In this document: positions 20,334 through 30,510 of the stretch, one piece after another
Layout: each line of letters opens with the position of its first letter
How positions within the stretch are numbered: position 1 is the stretch's first letter
From: Zygotorulaspora mrakii
Taxonomy: Eukaryota > Ascomycota > Saccharomycetes > Saccharomycetales > Saccharomycetaceae
Assembly (NCBI RefSeq): GCF_013402915.1
Contig: NC_050719.1
Location: forward strand, 372,001 to 436,000
Direction of reading: 5' to 3'
Length of the DNA: 64,000 nucleotides
Notes under the pieces: model-generated
What the model was told of the DNA's origin: nothing
The model's database searches: none
What the model saw: only the letters and a program-made list of their open reading frames with translations
Position numbers and translations under genes: made by a program

Positions 20334-21644
20334 ATGGATGATATACGATTGCCGAGTTTTACGCTGCGTTACCACTCCTCGGATGTGACAGCTCTTCAAT
20401 TCATTGATCTGCGGCCGGATCGTGCTGTACCAGGACTGTTATCAGGAGATGCTTCAGGTCAAATAGCGCTTTGGGACGTTATAATAAGAAGGCCGCTCAT
20501 GACCCAAGCTATTGAGGGTAGTTCTGAAATAGTTTCAATACAGGTGATTGATGATAACCTTATTGCCATTCTTTCAAAGGATCATAAAATGCGCATCTTT
20601 CGATTGCTCAAAGCGACTACAAGTATCATAAGACCGCAACAGGGTTCGCCTAAGCAATCTTCGAATTATGAATTACAGGAATGTTACCACATCCCAATAA
20701 ATACCTTGAATTTTGCCAACTTTCTAGTGCGAAAGTTAGGAGATTCATTTTACAGATTGATTTGCTGCAATACACAAAATTCGGAATCCATTGATATATA
20801 CACATTTCATTTATCAGATTTACACTCTTTGTGTAGAATTCACAAAGGTATCAATTTCTATGACCACGTCAAGCCATTGGCTGCAAATTTTGATTCTTCC
20901 AAAGTGAATAAATTAGGAATCGTAATGAAGTTTGCCCAAAGGGACGAAATAACGTATTGTGGCTTTGAAAGTGGCTATATTATTGGATTTAGACTATGCG
21001 AAAACTCAGACCCAAAAAATCGAAATGAAAATATACACGGCTACGTGGCAAATACTATAGAGGTTGTGTATGTATCTGCTGTGCACTATCCCAATCCCGT
21101 CCTTGACTTGTATGCTGGAAAACATGCGGTATTGTCGTCATCAGTCGACGATGTTATTGGTATACACCAAATAGACGTCGATTTTAAGAGACAGCAGAAA
21201 GATCGCTATTTATCAGAGATGAACGAATCGGTTGTATGCAGGGAAGATTTGGTATTGAAAGGTGATGTTTCAAGAAAAGTTCCACTGTCGCAAGTTGGTC
21301 ACGTCATAGAAATTGAAGATTATCTTATTCTGGCGAGCTGGTCGGGGAATACCATAGTAGTTGATTCAACGGGAATGGTCCACATGAAGTTCCTGAAGTC
21401 TAAATCAAACGTTTTGGTAAATGAATCTCCGCAGGGATCATTGCAGGAGGATAATCAATTGCACAAAAAGCAAAGTAGCTGTATTAAAGTTTGTAGCATC
21501 GCAGGAATTAGCAAATGTCACCTCGCTGAAGATCTGAGCACGATATTAAGCCTCGGGCAACGACGCAGGATCAAACACTTCACAAGTGCATGCTGGTGTT
21601 TAATAGGGTATGCAGATGGTAGTATTGCAGTTCAGCATTTATGA
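20334..21644 (+). CDS. ASA1: Asa1, WD-repeat subunit of the ASTRA complex
   Basis: Asa1 is a WD-repeat member of ASTRA, the assembly with Tra1, Rvb1/2, Tel2, Tti1 and Tti2 that helps mature PIKK-family proteins. The 436-aa product begins MDDIRLPSFTLRYHSSDVTAL, followed by WD-like blocks (LLSGDASGQIALWDV, LIAILSKDHKMRIF). It ends ...ACWCLIGYADGSIAVQHL, typical of a terminal WD strand. The frame opens at a TTG (20268); the ATG at 20334 is chosen by family start and length (443 aa in S. cerevisiae). Placement beside a YPR084W homologue matches YPR085C. Confidence 0.9.
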   Translation: MDDIRLPSFTLRYHSSDVTALQFIDLRPDRAVPGLLSGDASGQIALWDVIIRRPLMTQAIEGSSEIVSIQVIDDNLIAILSKDHKMRIFRLLKATTSIIRPQQGSPKQSSNYELQECYHIPINTLNFANFLVRKLGDSFYRLICCNTQNSESIDIYTFHLSDLHSLCRIHKGINFYDHVKPLAANFDSSKVNKLGIVMKFAQRDEITYCGFESGYIIGFRLCENSDPKNRNENIHGYVANTIEVVYVSAVHYPNPVLDLYAGKHAVLSSSVDDVIGIHQIDVDFKRQQKDRYLSEMNESVVCREDLVLKGDVSRKVPLSQVGHVIEIEDYLILASWSGNTIVVDSTGMVHMKFLKSKSNVLVNESPQGSLQEDNQLHKKQSSCIKVCSIAGISKCHLAEDLSTILSLGQRRRIKHFTSACWCLIGYADGSIAVQHL

Positions 21645-21711
21645 TTGTTTATAAACACTTGTATTTTTAGGTTGAGCTATTCAACATCTAATTACTGTCT
21701 ATCAAAAGAAT

Positions 21712-23133
21712 TCAACTTTTAACAAGGTTTCTAATCGGATTGGCACTATTAGTAAAACTGTTTGATCTCTTGTGAGACAAAAGTTTATTCTTTTCCACTA
21801 TTTCCCTAATAATTAAACTGAGAGCGATGTCGACATTAAAGTCATCCATACTATCTATTGCCACAAAGCCACTCTGCCATTTCATTCCAAGATTCTTACC
21901 GGATTCAATCAGAATAGGGCTTGCCATTGGATCATTCACATGAGTGCAGACGATGAGGCACGGAGGTGGAGAATCAGGACTTGAAGGATCGAGATTCAAG
22001 GAGTTCAATTTCGTCGTAAAGCTGCGAAGCTGCTTCAACTTCTCACGTCTCTCTTTCTCGGATTTCCACATACTCTTTAAACTGTAAATCAAAGAGTAGA
22101 CATCGCCCTCTTTGCCCAATTTCCACCTTTTTTCGTAATCTCGATATTCTGTCCAAGCATCTAATATACAGTTCCTAATAACCTCAAGTAAAGAAAACCC
22201 ACCATCCGCTAGCTTATCAAAACTAGACCATGAATCCTTGCGTTTGGAATTTGGAGCATCTTCATTACTGGCATTTTCAGGTTTGCCACCAGAAGCTGAT
22301 GAAGATTCGTAACCTGGTGGGTCCGCACCGCGATTTAGTTCTGGAACTGCACTATAAACAAAAACATAACCATCAACCTTTCCATTTAGTTCTGAAGCTC
22401 CTGAAGCAGTCAGCATTGACGTGGTTGAGACTGGTTGTCGTGGACCTTCGGCTAACCCCTGCAATACTCTCTTATCTAGCTTGGTAAATAATGAAACTTC
22501 CAAGAATGGCACAACCATGTCTGGTTTAAACCCCGGAGTGTCAATAATATCAATAGATATGGATGAGTAATTCGGAGGCAAGTAGTTATTGTTGGTATTT
22601 GGTAGCTCATCGGACTTTATGGATTGAGCTGCGGTCGAGGAATGCGAAGAAATAGAACGCAAAATGTTTGCGTTGGAATTCGTTATACTGTTGTGAAGTT
22701 TGGAGTCTATTAGATCTTTATCTGGTTCCAGGTACGAGTAAAAGGGTGTGTCTCGACCTTTCAAATCAACATTTTTAAGCTGATTAGTTGAGCGATTGCT
22801 GTGAATATCTTTCACAAAGGTATAGTCGTTTAGGAAAGACTGGTACACCAATGGCGACAATAATACATTTGCTGATACAGACGGTGATGAAAAGATTGGT
22901 TCAACCCGCTGGCTACTAGGCGTTCTCTGCATCAGCCTCTCGTGAGCTTGGCCATCCAGCAAAGTCTTAGCTAGCATTGAATGCGGTGTGAAGTCGAATA
23001 ACCAATTCGCTTGTTTTCTTGTGGGATAGTGAACCTCATGAACAATATCGACAGTGAGGCGGGAAATTAGTGAGCTCTTTCCAGTGGCTTCTCCACCAAG
23101 TATGGCAAGTCTTATTGGTCTCTGATTACTCAT
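21712..23133 (-). CDS. YPR084W: YPR084W-like P-loop protein of unknown function
   Basis: Homologue of uncharacterised S. cerevisiae YPR084W. The 473-aa product has a Walker A-type loop near its start (LAILGGEATGKSSLISRL). A possible switch/Walker B segment follows (SISIDIIDTPGFKPDMVVPF), then KVDGYVFVYSAVPELN. A C-terminal LIVCTHVNDP suggests a GTPase-like specificity region. Role is unknown; a GTPase fold is inferred only from these motifs. The frame begins upstream at 23169, but MSNQRPIRLAILGG at 23133 aligns with the S. cerevisiae N-terminus. It is convergent with ASA1, about 70 bp apart. Confidence 0.85.
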   Translation of the reverse strand: MSNQRPIRLAILGGEATGKSSLISRLTVDIVHEVHYPTRKQANWLFDFTPHSMLAKTLLDGQAHERLMQRTPSSQRVEPIFSSPSVSANVLLSPLVYQSFLNDYTFVKDIHSNRSTNQLKNVDLKGRDTPFYSYLEPDKDLIDSKLHNSITNSNANILRSISSHSSTAAQSIKSDELPNTNNNYLPPNYSSISIDIIDTPGFKPDMVVPFLEVSLFTKLDKRVLQGLAEGPRQPVSTTSMLTASGASELNGKVDGYVFVYSAVPELNRGADPPGYESSSASGGKPENASNEDAPNSKRKDSWSSFDKLADGGFSLLEVIRNCILDAWTEYRDYEKRWKLGKEGDVYSLIYSLKSMWKSEKERREKLKQLRSFTTKLNSLNLDPSSPDSPPPCLIVCTHVNDPMASPILIESGKNLGMKWQSGFVAIDSMDDFNVDIALSLIIREIVEKNKLLSHKRSNSFTNSANPIRNLVKS

Positions 23134-23362
23134 TGTAGCATCATTTCTCAACTTGTGTAGTTCTTTCAATATTTCCTTCTCTTTTTGCTTTGAATCATGG
23201 GTCTGCCGAGTCTTTTAAATAAGGTAAGGGACCCCTTCAAATGTTTGGAAAAAACGTAAAACAATTGAAAAATCGACAGGCACATGTCTCTGGAGAAGCT
23301 ATATATTGGAATTTTGTATAGCGAGCTACATTTTTTTTGCTATTTTAGTATTCAATGTCGAC

Positions 23363-24454
23363 ATGAATTGTCCTATCTGCCATAATAGTGGAAGGCCCAT
23401 ATACTGTAGTCATTGCATGAATACAAGTCCAAATCTGCTGGTCAGACTAAGAATCGACCTGTTCCTTCTTAGAGATATGAACTCAAAGCTCAAGAATCAG
23501 GTAGAAAGAATATTAGAGTATGGTTTGAAACGTGTAGAGCAACAAGGCAGGTCGGAAAGTCGAAAAAGTCCTTCAGAACAATCAAAAAACAGTGAAGGGG
23601 GAGTTCTAGGCAAAAGGTTGTTGAAGTTAGACTTACTACGTCTGAGAAAGAAGAACAATAGGTTAAGATACAGAATATCGCAGGAACAAAGCCGAATTAC
23701 CGACAAGAAACGAACAAAAGAGCAGATCCAAGAACAGCTGCAGCTGTCTTCAGGACAGAAAGCTCGTCAAGACAACAATGAGGCATTCAGTGAGTATGAG
23801 AGCATTATTGAAGAGACAAAGCTGCAAATTGCGCAAGTTCAAAAAATTGTTACAGGGATGCAGACCTTAAAGCTAAAGAATCTTATAGAATGGTTCGTCG
23901 TCCGAAAACGAGATTCGTATGAGTTTCCTTATTCACTTGCATTTCAGCCGTTGGTGTCCCTCAAAAATTTCTACAAGCTTCCCACGATAGTAGCATGGAA
24001 TTCCATATCAAAGATGTCGCAGTATATTGTCCTTGTCGCAAAAATACTGCAATTTGCACTACCTTTCAAGTTAGGCGATCCATCACCAAACTTTCTTGTG
24101 GACTTCGATGACCATGAGGAGCCAACCATCAATGATAACGGTATAGCCGAGTACATTGCTAAGCTGGTGATAAACCTTTTACAACTTTCAAGACATCTCA
24201 ACCTATTATCTCAAGAGCCACTGGATCTCGTCTGGCTACTTGACCAGTATGATTTAGACACTCTTTTTTATAATCTTATTTCAAATCAAATAATGAAGGC
24301 TCGACCCATATCGCATCACTGGACCTACGACAGAGTATTAGCCATTGTCTCGGAAGCATTGCAGCTGTCTATTTATGCTTCCTCCCCTGCATCCCGCCCC
24401 ACACTGAGTGGCACAATGGCTAACAACACTGATAAATGGTATCTTGTTGGCTAG
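23363..24454 (+). CDS. ATG14: Atg14, autophagy-specific subunit of PI3-kinase complex I
   Basis: Atg14 directs the Vps34-Vps15-Atg6 kinase to the pre-autophagosomal structure. The 363-aa protein starts MNCPICHNSGRPIYCSHC, the paired CxxC motifs typical of yeast Atg14. Coiled-coil helices follow (about residues 30-180), with conserved FQPLVSLKNFYKLP and a terminal DKWYLVG (DRWYVVG in S. cerevisiae). A longer frame from the upstream ATG at 23306 would add 19 hydrophobic residues not present in the family; the start at 23363 is preferred. In S. cerevisiae OPY1 lies between SHE3 and ATG14; it is not found here. Confidence 0.9.
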   Translation: MNCPICHNSGRPIYCSHCMNTSPNLLVRLRIDLFLLRDMNSKLKNQVERILEYGLKRVEQQGRSESRKSPSEQSKNSEGGVLGKRLLKLDLLRLRKKNNRLRYRISQEQSRITDKKRTKEQIQEQLQLSSGQKARQDNNEAFSEYESIIEETKLQIAQVQKIVTGMQTLKLKNLIEWFVVRKRDSYEFPYSLAFQPLVSLKNFYKLPTIVAWNSISKMSQYIVLVAKILQFALPFKLGDPSPNFLVDFDDHEEPTINDNGIAEYIAKLVINLLQLSRHLNLLSQEPLDLVWLLDQYDLDTLFYNLISNQIMKARPISHHWTYDRVLAIVSEALQLSIYASSPASRPTLSGTMANNTDKWYLVG

Positions 24455-24771
24455 AACGGCTAGATGTGGCAGCAGTTCCGTGTAGTAGAACAGTTTAACT
24501 ATATTCTTTTAACTTTAGTACTGAGTTTCTTGCTAGCTGTTCATTACCCGAATTTTATTTGAACGCTGCTTTTTTTCGCTTGTCAGTAATGAATAGATAT
24601 TTGCAACATCGATCCTGCAGCCACTTTGAAGACCCCCTAACAGTTTTAACTGAACAAAAGTGACAACTGGGATTGCTTTGGTACGTTTTATTATTCTAGA
24701 TTGACAGATAGAACTAAGCATTTTTGTTTCTGCCAAAGCTAAAGCGATCTTTACAAAAACTGTAGGTAAAA
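24455..24771. other. ATG14-VMA2 spacer
   Basis: A 317-bp spacer that should contain the ATG14 3' end and the VMA2 promoter. No specific motif stands out. Confidence 0.4.
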
Positions 24772-26325
24772 ATGGTGTTATCTGACAAAGAACTATTTGA
24801 ATTGAATAAGAAGGCTGTCAGCCAAGGATTCAAGATTAAACCAAGAACTACGTATAACACTGTTCGTGGTGTCAATGGTCCCTTAGTCATCTTGGAAAAT
24901 GTGAAGTTTCCTCGTTTTAATGAGATTGTCAATTTGACCTTGCCTGACGGCTCGGTTAGACAGGGTCAAGTGTTAGAAGTGAGGGGAGATAGGGCAATTG
25001 TTCAAGTTTTTGAAGGAACCTCTGGAATTGATGTTAAAAAGACTACCGTTGAGTTCACCGGAGAGAATTTGAAGATACCTGTTTCCGAAGATACTTTGGG
25101 TAGAATCTTTGATGGTTCCGGTAGACCAATCGATAACGGTCCAAAGGTTTTTGCAGAAGATTATTTAGACATCAATGGTTCTCCTATCAATCCCTACGCC
25201 CGTATTTATCCAGAAGAAATGATTTCAACTGGTGTTTCTGCAATTGATACTATGAATGCAATTGCTCGTGGTCAGAAGATTCCTATCTTTTCTGCGTCTG
25301 GTTTACCTCACAATGAAATTGCTGCTCAAATCTGTAGACAAGCTGGCTTGGTTAGACCAACGAAGGATGTCCATGACGGTCATGAGGAAAATTTCTCCAT
25401 TGTTTTCGCAGCTATGGGTGTTAATTTAGAAACTGCAAGATTTTTCAAGCAGGATTTTGAAGAGAATGGTTCATTGGAAAGAACATCATTGTTTTTGAAT
25501 TTGGCAAATGATCCAACAATTGAAAGAATTATAACGCCAAGACTGGCATTGACGACAGCAGAATATTTGGCATATCAAACTGAACGTCATGTTTTAACAA
25601 TTCTTACAGATATGTCATCTTATGCGGATGCGTTAAGAGAAGTTTCGGCAGCTAGAGAAGAAGTTCCAGGTAGAAGAGGTTATCCAGGTTATATGTATAC
25701 AGATTTGTCCACTATTTACGAAAGAGCAGGTAGAGTTGAAGGTCGTAATGGATCTATTACCCAAATTCCAATTTTAACTATGCCTAATGATGACATTACA
25801 CATCCAATCCCTGATTTAACTGGTTATATTACTGAGGGTCAAATATTTGTGGATCGTCAATTAAACAATAAAGGTATTTACCCACCAATCAATGTTTTGC
25901 CATCTTTAAGTAGATTAATGAAATCTGCCATTGGTGAAGGTATGACTAGAAAGGATCATGGTGACGTTTCAAACCAACTGTACGCTAAATATGCTATCGG
26001 TAGAGATGCAGCCGCTATGAAAGCCGTTGTTGGTGAAGAAGCTTTGTCTATCGAAGATAAATTGTCTTTGGAATTTTTGGAAAAGTTTGAGAAGACTTTT
26101 ATATCTCAAAGTGCTTATGAGAACAGAACCATTTTTGAAAGTTTGGATCAAGCCTGGAGTTTGTTGAGAATCTATCCAAAGGAAATGCTAAATAGAATCT
26201 CACCAAAAATTTTAGACGAGTTTTACGATAGGTCAAGAGATGATAATGACGAGGATGACGAAAATGAGAATCCTGATAAGAGACCTGGCTCCAAGAAGGA
26301 CACTCCTGCAGAATCATTAATCTAA
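24772..26325 (+). CDS. VMA2: V-ATPase V1 subunit B
   Basis: Regulatory (non-catalytic) nucleotide-binding B subunit of the vacuolar H+-ATPase V1 sector. It alternates with catalytic subunit A in the head hexamer. The 517-aa protein shows the family blocks [37 protein letters not shown] (degenerate P-loop), [19 protein letters not shown] and [13 protein letters not shown]. Codon use is biased toward frequent yeast codons, as expected of an abundant protein. The C-terminus is acidic ([12 protein letters not shown]). The ATG at 24772 gives the expected [12 protein letters not shown]. Adjacent to ATG14 as in S. cerevisiae (YBR127C/YBR128C). Confidence 0.98.
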   Translation: MVLSDKELFELNKKAVSQGFKIKPRTTYNTVRGVNGPLVILENVKFPRFNEIVNLTLPDGSVRQGQVLEVRGDRAIVQVFEGTSGIDVKKTTVEFTGENLKIPVSEDTLGRIFDGSGRPIDNGPKVFAEDYLDINGSPINPYARIYPEEMISTGVSAIDTMNAIARGQKIPIFSASGLPHNEIAAQICRQAGLVRPTKDVHDGHEENFSIVFAAMGVNLETARFFKQDFEENGSLERTSLFLNLANDPTIERIITPRLALTTAEYLAYQTERHVLTILTDMSSYADALREVSAAREEVPGRRGYPGYMYTDLSTIYERAGRVEGRNGSITQIPILTMPNDDITHPIPDLTGYITEGQIFVDRQLNNKGIYPPINVLPSLSRLMKSAIGEGMTRKDHGDVSNQLYAKYAIGRDAAAMKAVVGEEALSIEDKLSLEFLEKFEKTFISQSAYENRTIFESLDQAWSLLRIYPKEMLNRISPKILDEFYDRSRDDNDEDDENENPDKRPGSKKDTPAESLI

Positions 26326-26457
26326 TATCATTGACGGCATGTCACATGTCTCAAAAAATAGAATATGTATAATTAGATACATAAAAGATGAACTATACTA
26401 CTTTTTGTTTTTAATGCTGTTCGCCGGTAATAAACAACCATTTTAAAATTAGTGTTT

Positions 26458-27699
26458 TTAAGGTCTGCTGATACCATACAAGTTGCTCAGCACACCACTA
26501 CCGCTGGAACTAAGAGGCGCTTTGCCTTGAGAAAGAGGTGGTGTAAACTGGTTAATCAAATTTTTATGCTGTTCCATCATCATTAGTTTTGATTTAAATA
26601 ATGTAGTTGAAGGTAACCCCCCTTCTGTAGAAATCCCCATTAAATTAGATGGCGATAATGACGGTGGTAGTGCAGATGCTGATGCTGATAAAGGAAAATG
26701 CTTAGGAACCGTTCTGACATTTTCTAATTCCTGTTCCAATCGTTTTGCATTGTTAAACGCTGCCAATAAACTCGGCAATTCTTTTGATAAATGCGTGCGC
26801 TCCATTATGCAAGATAGATCAGTGGAAGTAGACATTGAAGAAGTCCTTGAATGATCACATAAAAAGTCTGTTGGTGATCCATCCCTCCTATCAAAATTAT
26901 GATCCTGGTCCTGATCTTCTGCTGTCAATAATGAATCTCGCAAAGACTTGTTTTGTGATTGTAACATACTGATATGCAGAGAGTTAAACATGGCTTCAAT
27001 GTCCAAAAACACACAGAGACATTCGTCAAGCATTGACTGATCTCCTGAAATCTCCGCATCTTGCAATTGCTCAACAAAAATTTTAATAAATGAGCGATAA
27101 GATGATATTATGTTAGCATCTGATAGATGTTCCCTGAATGTTTCCAACTCGTGGTCAATAATCAGTAGTTTCGATCTCAAAAAGATACCAGCGATTCTAT
27201 TCCTCAATAATTTCAGCTTTTTGTTACATGTAAGCCATATCTCTAACAGTAAAGTTACGGGATCTTCCAAAAGCCTTGCCTGTGCTGAATGGATATAATT
27301 CCGAGCATTTGAGAGACTATTCAGGCATTTTGTCAACCGGCCAGAAAGCTTCTCGCAATTTCTAATACATTTCAGAGCAACATCCTTATAAAAAGTATCG
27401 TCATCTTTGCTGCCACTGAATGTGGTCTTTGTGTCATCCACTCCACCACTGTATGATTCGAATTTTACCACTACACTCGTTTCCAAAGTTTTGATATCCC
27501 AAGTTTTCTCGATGAAATACTCCAGTTTCAGGAACTCTATATAGACATTTAGGACTAGTTCACAATTTTTCACATCTACTTCATTAGCATTAGAGGTCTG
27601 CTGGTCAATAAGCGATCGAATTGCAGCATCATCTACCGAGTGATTACCATCCTTGAACACGGATATAATGGAATCCCTATAATCGCCATCTTGATTCAT
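26458..27699 (-). CDS. MDM36: Mdm36, mitochondrial distribution protein
   Basis: Mdm36 cooperates with Num1 to tether mitochondria to the cell cortex and supports mitochondrial division. The 413-aa product is all-helical in composition, with conserved segments VNVYIEFLKLEYFIEKTWD-like near residue 50 and LLLEIWLTCNKKLKLLRNRIAGIFLRS near 150. The C-terminus is Ser-rich and probably disordered. S. cerevisiae Mdm36 is longer (about 579 aa), the difference apparently lying in the low-complexity parts. Placement after the VMA2/YPR084W region fits YPR083W in the interleaved order. Confidence 0.82.
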   Translation of the reverse strand: MNQDGDYRDSIISVFKDGNHSVDDAAIRSLIDQQTSNANEVDVKNCELVLNVYIEFLKLEYFIEKTWDIKTLETSVVVKFESYSGGVDDTKTTFSGSKDDDTFYKDVALKCIRNCEKLSGRLTKCLNSLSNARNYIHSAQARLLEDPVTLLLEIWLTCNKKLKLLRNRIAGIFLRSKLLIIDHELETFREHLSDANIISSYRSFIKIFVEQLQDAEISGDQSMLDECLCVFLDIEAMFNSLHISMLQSQNKSLRDSLLTAEDQDQDHNFDRRDGSPTDFLCDHSRTSSMSTSTDLSCIMERTHLSKELPSLLAAFNNAKRLEQELENVRTVPKHFPLSASASALPPSLSPSNLMGISTEGGLPSTTLFKSKLMMMEQHKNLINQFTPPLSQGKAPLSSSGSGVLSNLYGISRP

Positions 27700-28633
27700 T
27701 TTCCAGCTAAACCAAGTAGATCTGCATAGGCCACTATTTCATGTACTATCGGGTCCCTTGAGGCTCTTTGCAAACACAATATTTCAAACACAGCTGATCA
27801 AACTCTCATCACAATGTAATCTTATTATGTTATGTATGGTTTTCATTATCGCTGCAGTTACCCGATTTTCCGAATCTCCAAATGGCAATTCACAGATGCC
27901 TTCTTCACATTGGTCAGATCTGTATCAGTTTCCTCTGAGATCTGAGGGACAGGTTTCACAACAACGATTCTTCAAGTGCAGCAATGCGTTGAGATAGCTC
28001 GTTGCAGCAGAGTTCCCCTGTTACTGCCGCACTGTGCTACAAAACAAACCACCATGAAAAACTGTCTTCTACGAGAACCTCTCCTGCTCTAATGCAACAC
28101 TTTAGTTGCACTAAAAAATCTCAGCATTCGCCTTTGAGCACACAAATGTTGCTCTCGAAGCCTATAGTACGTAAAGCCAGGACGAATGTGATGCAAACTA
28201 AGCGTACCTTCCCAACAACTGCCGTCCATTACCGCATGTGTTCATCCATATTGAACGAAGTGTCCGTTATATTTCGGCCTCTCGGTACAAGATGCCTGGA
28301 GAACATCAGTGTGTTAGAATATAGGGATAGGTTCTTCTCCCGAGAACTATATCATTGCCTCTTTTCTATCAATTAGCCGCCGTTCCCTTAAAATGTTACC
28401 CGACTATTTTTTTCTTGCGTGATGAACTTTTGCGAGGGGCAAAGACAGGAATGAAGGGGTAGAAAGTGGTTACAAAACGATATAACTAAGGAGTGTATAA
28501 ATGGATCATTTTGTATTTAATTGCTTGCAAATTCGAATTTGTGAATTTTGCGATAACTAGGATTGCGTCCTTCAATAGACTTTAAACCAAAGATTAAGTT
28601 GGGAAGGAATTGGAAACACAGCACCACAAACGA
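27700..28633. other. MDM36-TPS1 divergent spacer
   Basis: A 934-bp region between divergent genes. Frames at 27758-27997 (79 codons) and 28002-28376 (124 codons, TTG start) resemble no known protein and lack good start context, so they are not called. The TPS1-proximal half holds stress elements (see the separate entry). Confidence 0.45.
28435..28502 (+). promoter_or_regulatory. TPS1 promoter: two STRE sites and TATA box
   Basis: AGGGG cores at 28435-28439 and 28455-28459 match the stress response element bound by Msn2/Msn4. A TATAAATG lies at 28496-28502. They sit about 200 and 140 bp upstream of the TPS1 ATG. TPS1 in S. cerevisiae is STRE-regulated, so conservation of this control is inferred. 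Confidence 0.6.
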
Positions 28634-30106
28634 ATGAATTCCGAAGAAACTACACAAATTGAAAAGGACAAGGCTTCGCCAGGTAATATTATCGTTGTCT
28701 CGAACAGATTACCTGTCACAATTAATAAAAATGCTGAGACAGGTCAATATGAATACAAGATGTCATCGGGGGGGCTTGTGACCGCTCTACAGGGGCTAAA
28801 AAAGACGTCAACTTTTCAATGGTACGGTTGGCCAGGTTTGGAGATTCCAGATCATGAAAAGGAGGTTGTCAAAAAAGACCTGTTGGAGAAATTCAATGCG
28901 GTGCCAATTTTTCTGACAGACGAAATAGCAGATTTGCACTATAACGGATTTAGCAATTCTATATTGTGGCCGCTCTTTCACTACCATCCCGGTGAAATTA
29001 ATTTTGATGAAAACGCTTGGTTAGCGTATAACGAAGCTAATTTAACTTTTGCGAAGGAAATTTGCAAGAACGTTCATGATAACGATGTTATATGGGTTCA
29101 CGATTATCATTTGATGTTGTTACCTGAGATGATTAGAGACCATCTTACTCAATCGAAAAAATTACAAAATGTCAAGCTTGGTTGGTTTTTGCATACGCCT
29201 TTCCCATCAAGTGAAATTTATAGAATTTTGCCTGTGAGACAAGAAATTTTGAAAGGTGTGTTGAGTTGTAACTTAATTGGATTTCATACATATGATTATG
29301 CGAGACATTTTCTATCAGCGGTTCAAAGGGTTCTTAACGTGAATACGTTACCTAATGGTGTTGAGTATCAAGGTAGATTTGTTAATGTGGGTGCTTTCCC
29401 CATTGGTATAGACGTTGATACGTTCACAGAAGGTTTGAAACAGGAAAAGGTGAAGAAAAGAATCCAGGAGTTAAAGCAAACTTTCAAAGGCTGTAAAATT
29501 ATTGTTGGTGTGGATAGATTGGATTATATTAAAGGTGTTCCACAAAAATTGCACGCAATTGAAGTTTTTCTAAACGAACATCCTGAATGGATAGGTAAAG
29601 TTGTACTGGTTCAAGTAGCAGTTCCAAGTCGTGGTGACGTGGAAGAATATCAATATTTAAGGCTTGTTGTAAATGAATTGGTTGGTAGAATCAATGGTCA
29701 ATTTGGTACTGTTGAATTCGTTCCGATTCATTTCATGCATAAAAGTATTCCATTTGAGGAATTGATTTCATTGTATGCTGCAAGTGATGTTTGTTTAGTC
29801 TCTTCTACTCGTGATGGTATGAATTTGGTCTCTTATGAATACATCGCTTGTCAAGAAGAAAAAAAGGGAACTTTAATATTAAGTGAGTTTACAGGCGCTG
29901 CTCAATCTTTAAATGGTGCTCTAATTGTTAACCCATGGAACACCGATGAACTCTCGGATGCCATTAACGAGGCTTTGACCTTACCAGATGAGAAAAAAGA
30001 TGCGAACTGGGAAAAGCTTTACAAGTACATTTCAAAGTACACATCGGCCTTCTGGGGTGAAAGTTTCGTTCATGAGCTGTTTAGTGCTTCAAATGAATCA
30101 AAATGA
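28634..30106 (+). CDS. TPS1: Trehalose-6-phosphate synthase
   Basis: Catalytic subunit that makes trehalose-6-phosphate from UDP-glucose and glucose-6-phosphate, the first step of trehalose synthesis and a brake on hexokinase. The 490-aa GT20 protein has VVSNRLPVTI, the SSGGLVTAL glycine loop, WVHDYHLMLLPEM, GFHTYDYARHF, the donor-site VDRLDYIKGVPQK, and TRDGMNLVSYEY. The frame extends to a TTG at 28610; the first ATG is 28634. S. cerevisiae Tps1 is 495 aa. Next to PTC4 as in YBR126C/YBR125C. Confidence 0.98.
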   Translation: MNSEETTQIEKDKASPGNIIVVSNRLPVTINKNAETGQYEYKMSSGGLVTALQGLKKTSTFQWYGWPGLEIPDHEKEVVKKDLLEKFNAVPIFLTDEIADLHYNGFSNSILWPLFHYHPGEINFDENAWLAYNEANLTFAKEICKNVHDNDVIWVHDYHLMLLPEMIRDHLTQSKKLQNVKLGWFLHTPFPSSEIYRILPVRQEILKGVLSCNLIGFHTYDYARHFLSAVQRVLNVNTLPNGVEYQGRFVNVGAFPIGIDVDTFTEGLKQEKVKKRIQELKQTFKGCKIIVGVDRLDYIKGVPQKLHAIEVFLNEHPEWIGKVVLVQVAVPSRGDVEEYQYLRLVVNELVGRINGQFGTVEFVPIHFMHKSIPFEELISLYAASDVCLVSSTRDGMNLVSYEYIACQEEKKGTLILSEFTGAAQSLNGALIVNPWNTDELSDAINEALTLPDEKKDANWEKLYKYISKYTSAFWGESFVHELFSASNESK

Positions 30107-30510
30107 TATAATACACCAATTACATATGTATATAAAGAACCGCATACATAAAGGCACGTAACTACATCTGCTTGCGACCGAATGCCATTTTGTCAAACGA
30201 TTAATGTCGACTTCGTTATCTCTTTATTATCTCTTGGGCGTTTCTTGCAGTCATCTCTTACGTTAAATCTTGCGGAGATGTATTTTGCATGTTGGCAAAA
30301 CGGTCGGAAAAGTTCATGGGGATTGACAGGCTTTGTCTCAAACGAAATTTGAAATATTATTTTATGTATAAACATCAGTCTACGGAAAATCGTAGACAGG
30401 TCTGTTTCAATTATTGGTGAGCATTGACCGAACGTTAGGTGATTTTAAACAATTGAGTCAAATTCTGCAAGATACCTGTAAACTTAGATAGTGGAGGCGA
30501 GGCGGCAGGG
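30107..30510. other. TPS1-PTC4 spacer
   Basis: A 404-bp tandem-gene spacer holding the TPS1 3' end and the PTC4 promoter. A 60-codon minus-strand frame is not supported. No notable motif is seen. Confidence 0.4.

Noticed and set aside
27758..28376. 79- and 124-codon frames upstream of TPS1
   Set aside because: The larger lacks an ATG start, both lie in a promoter region, and the translations look random.
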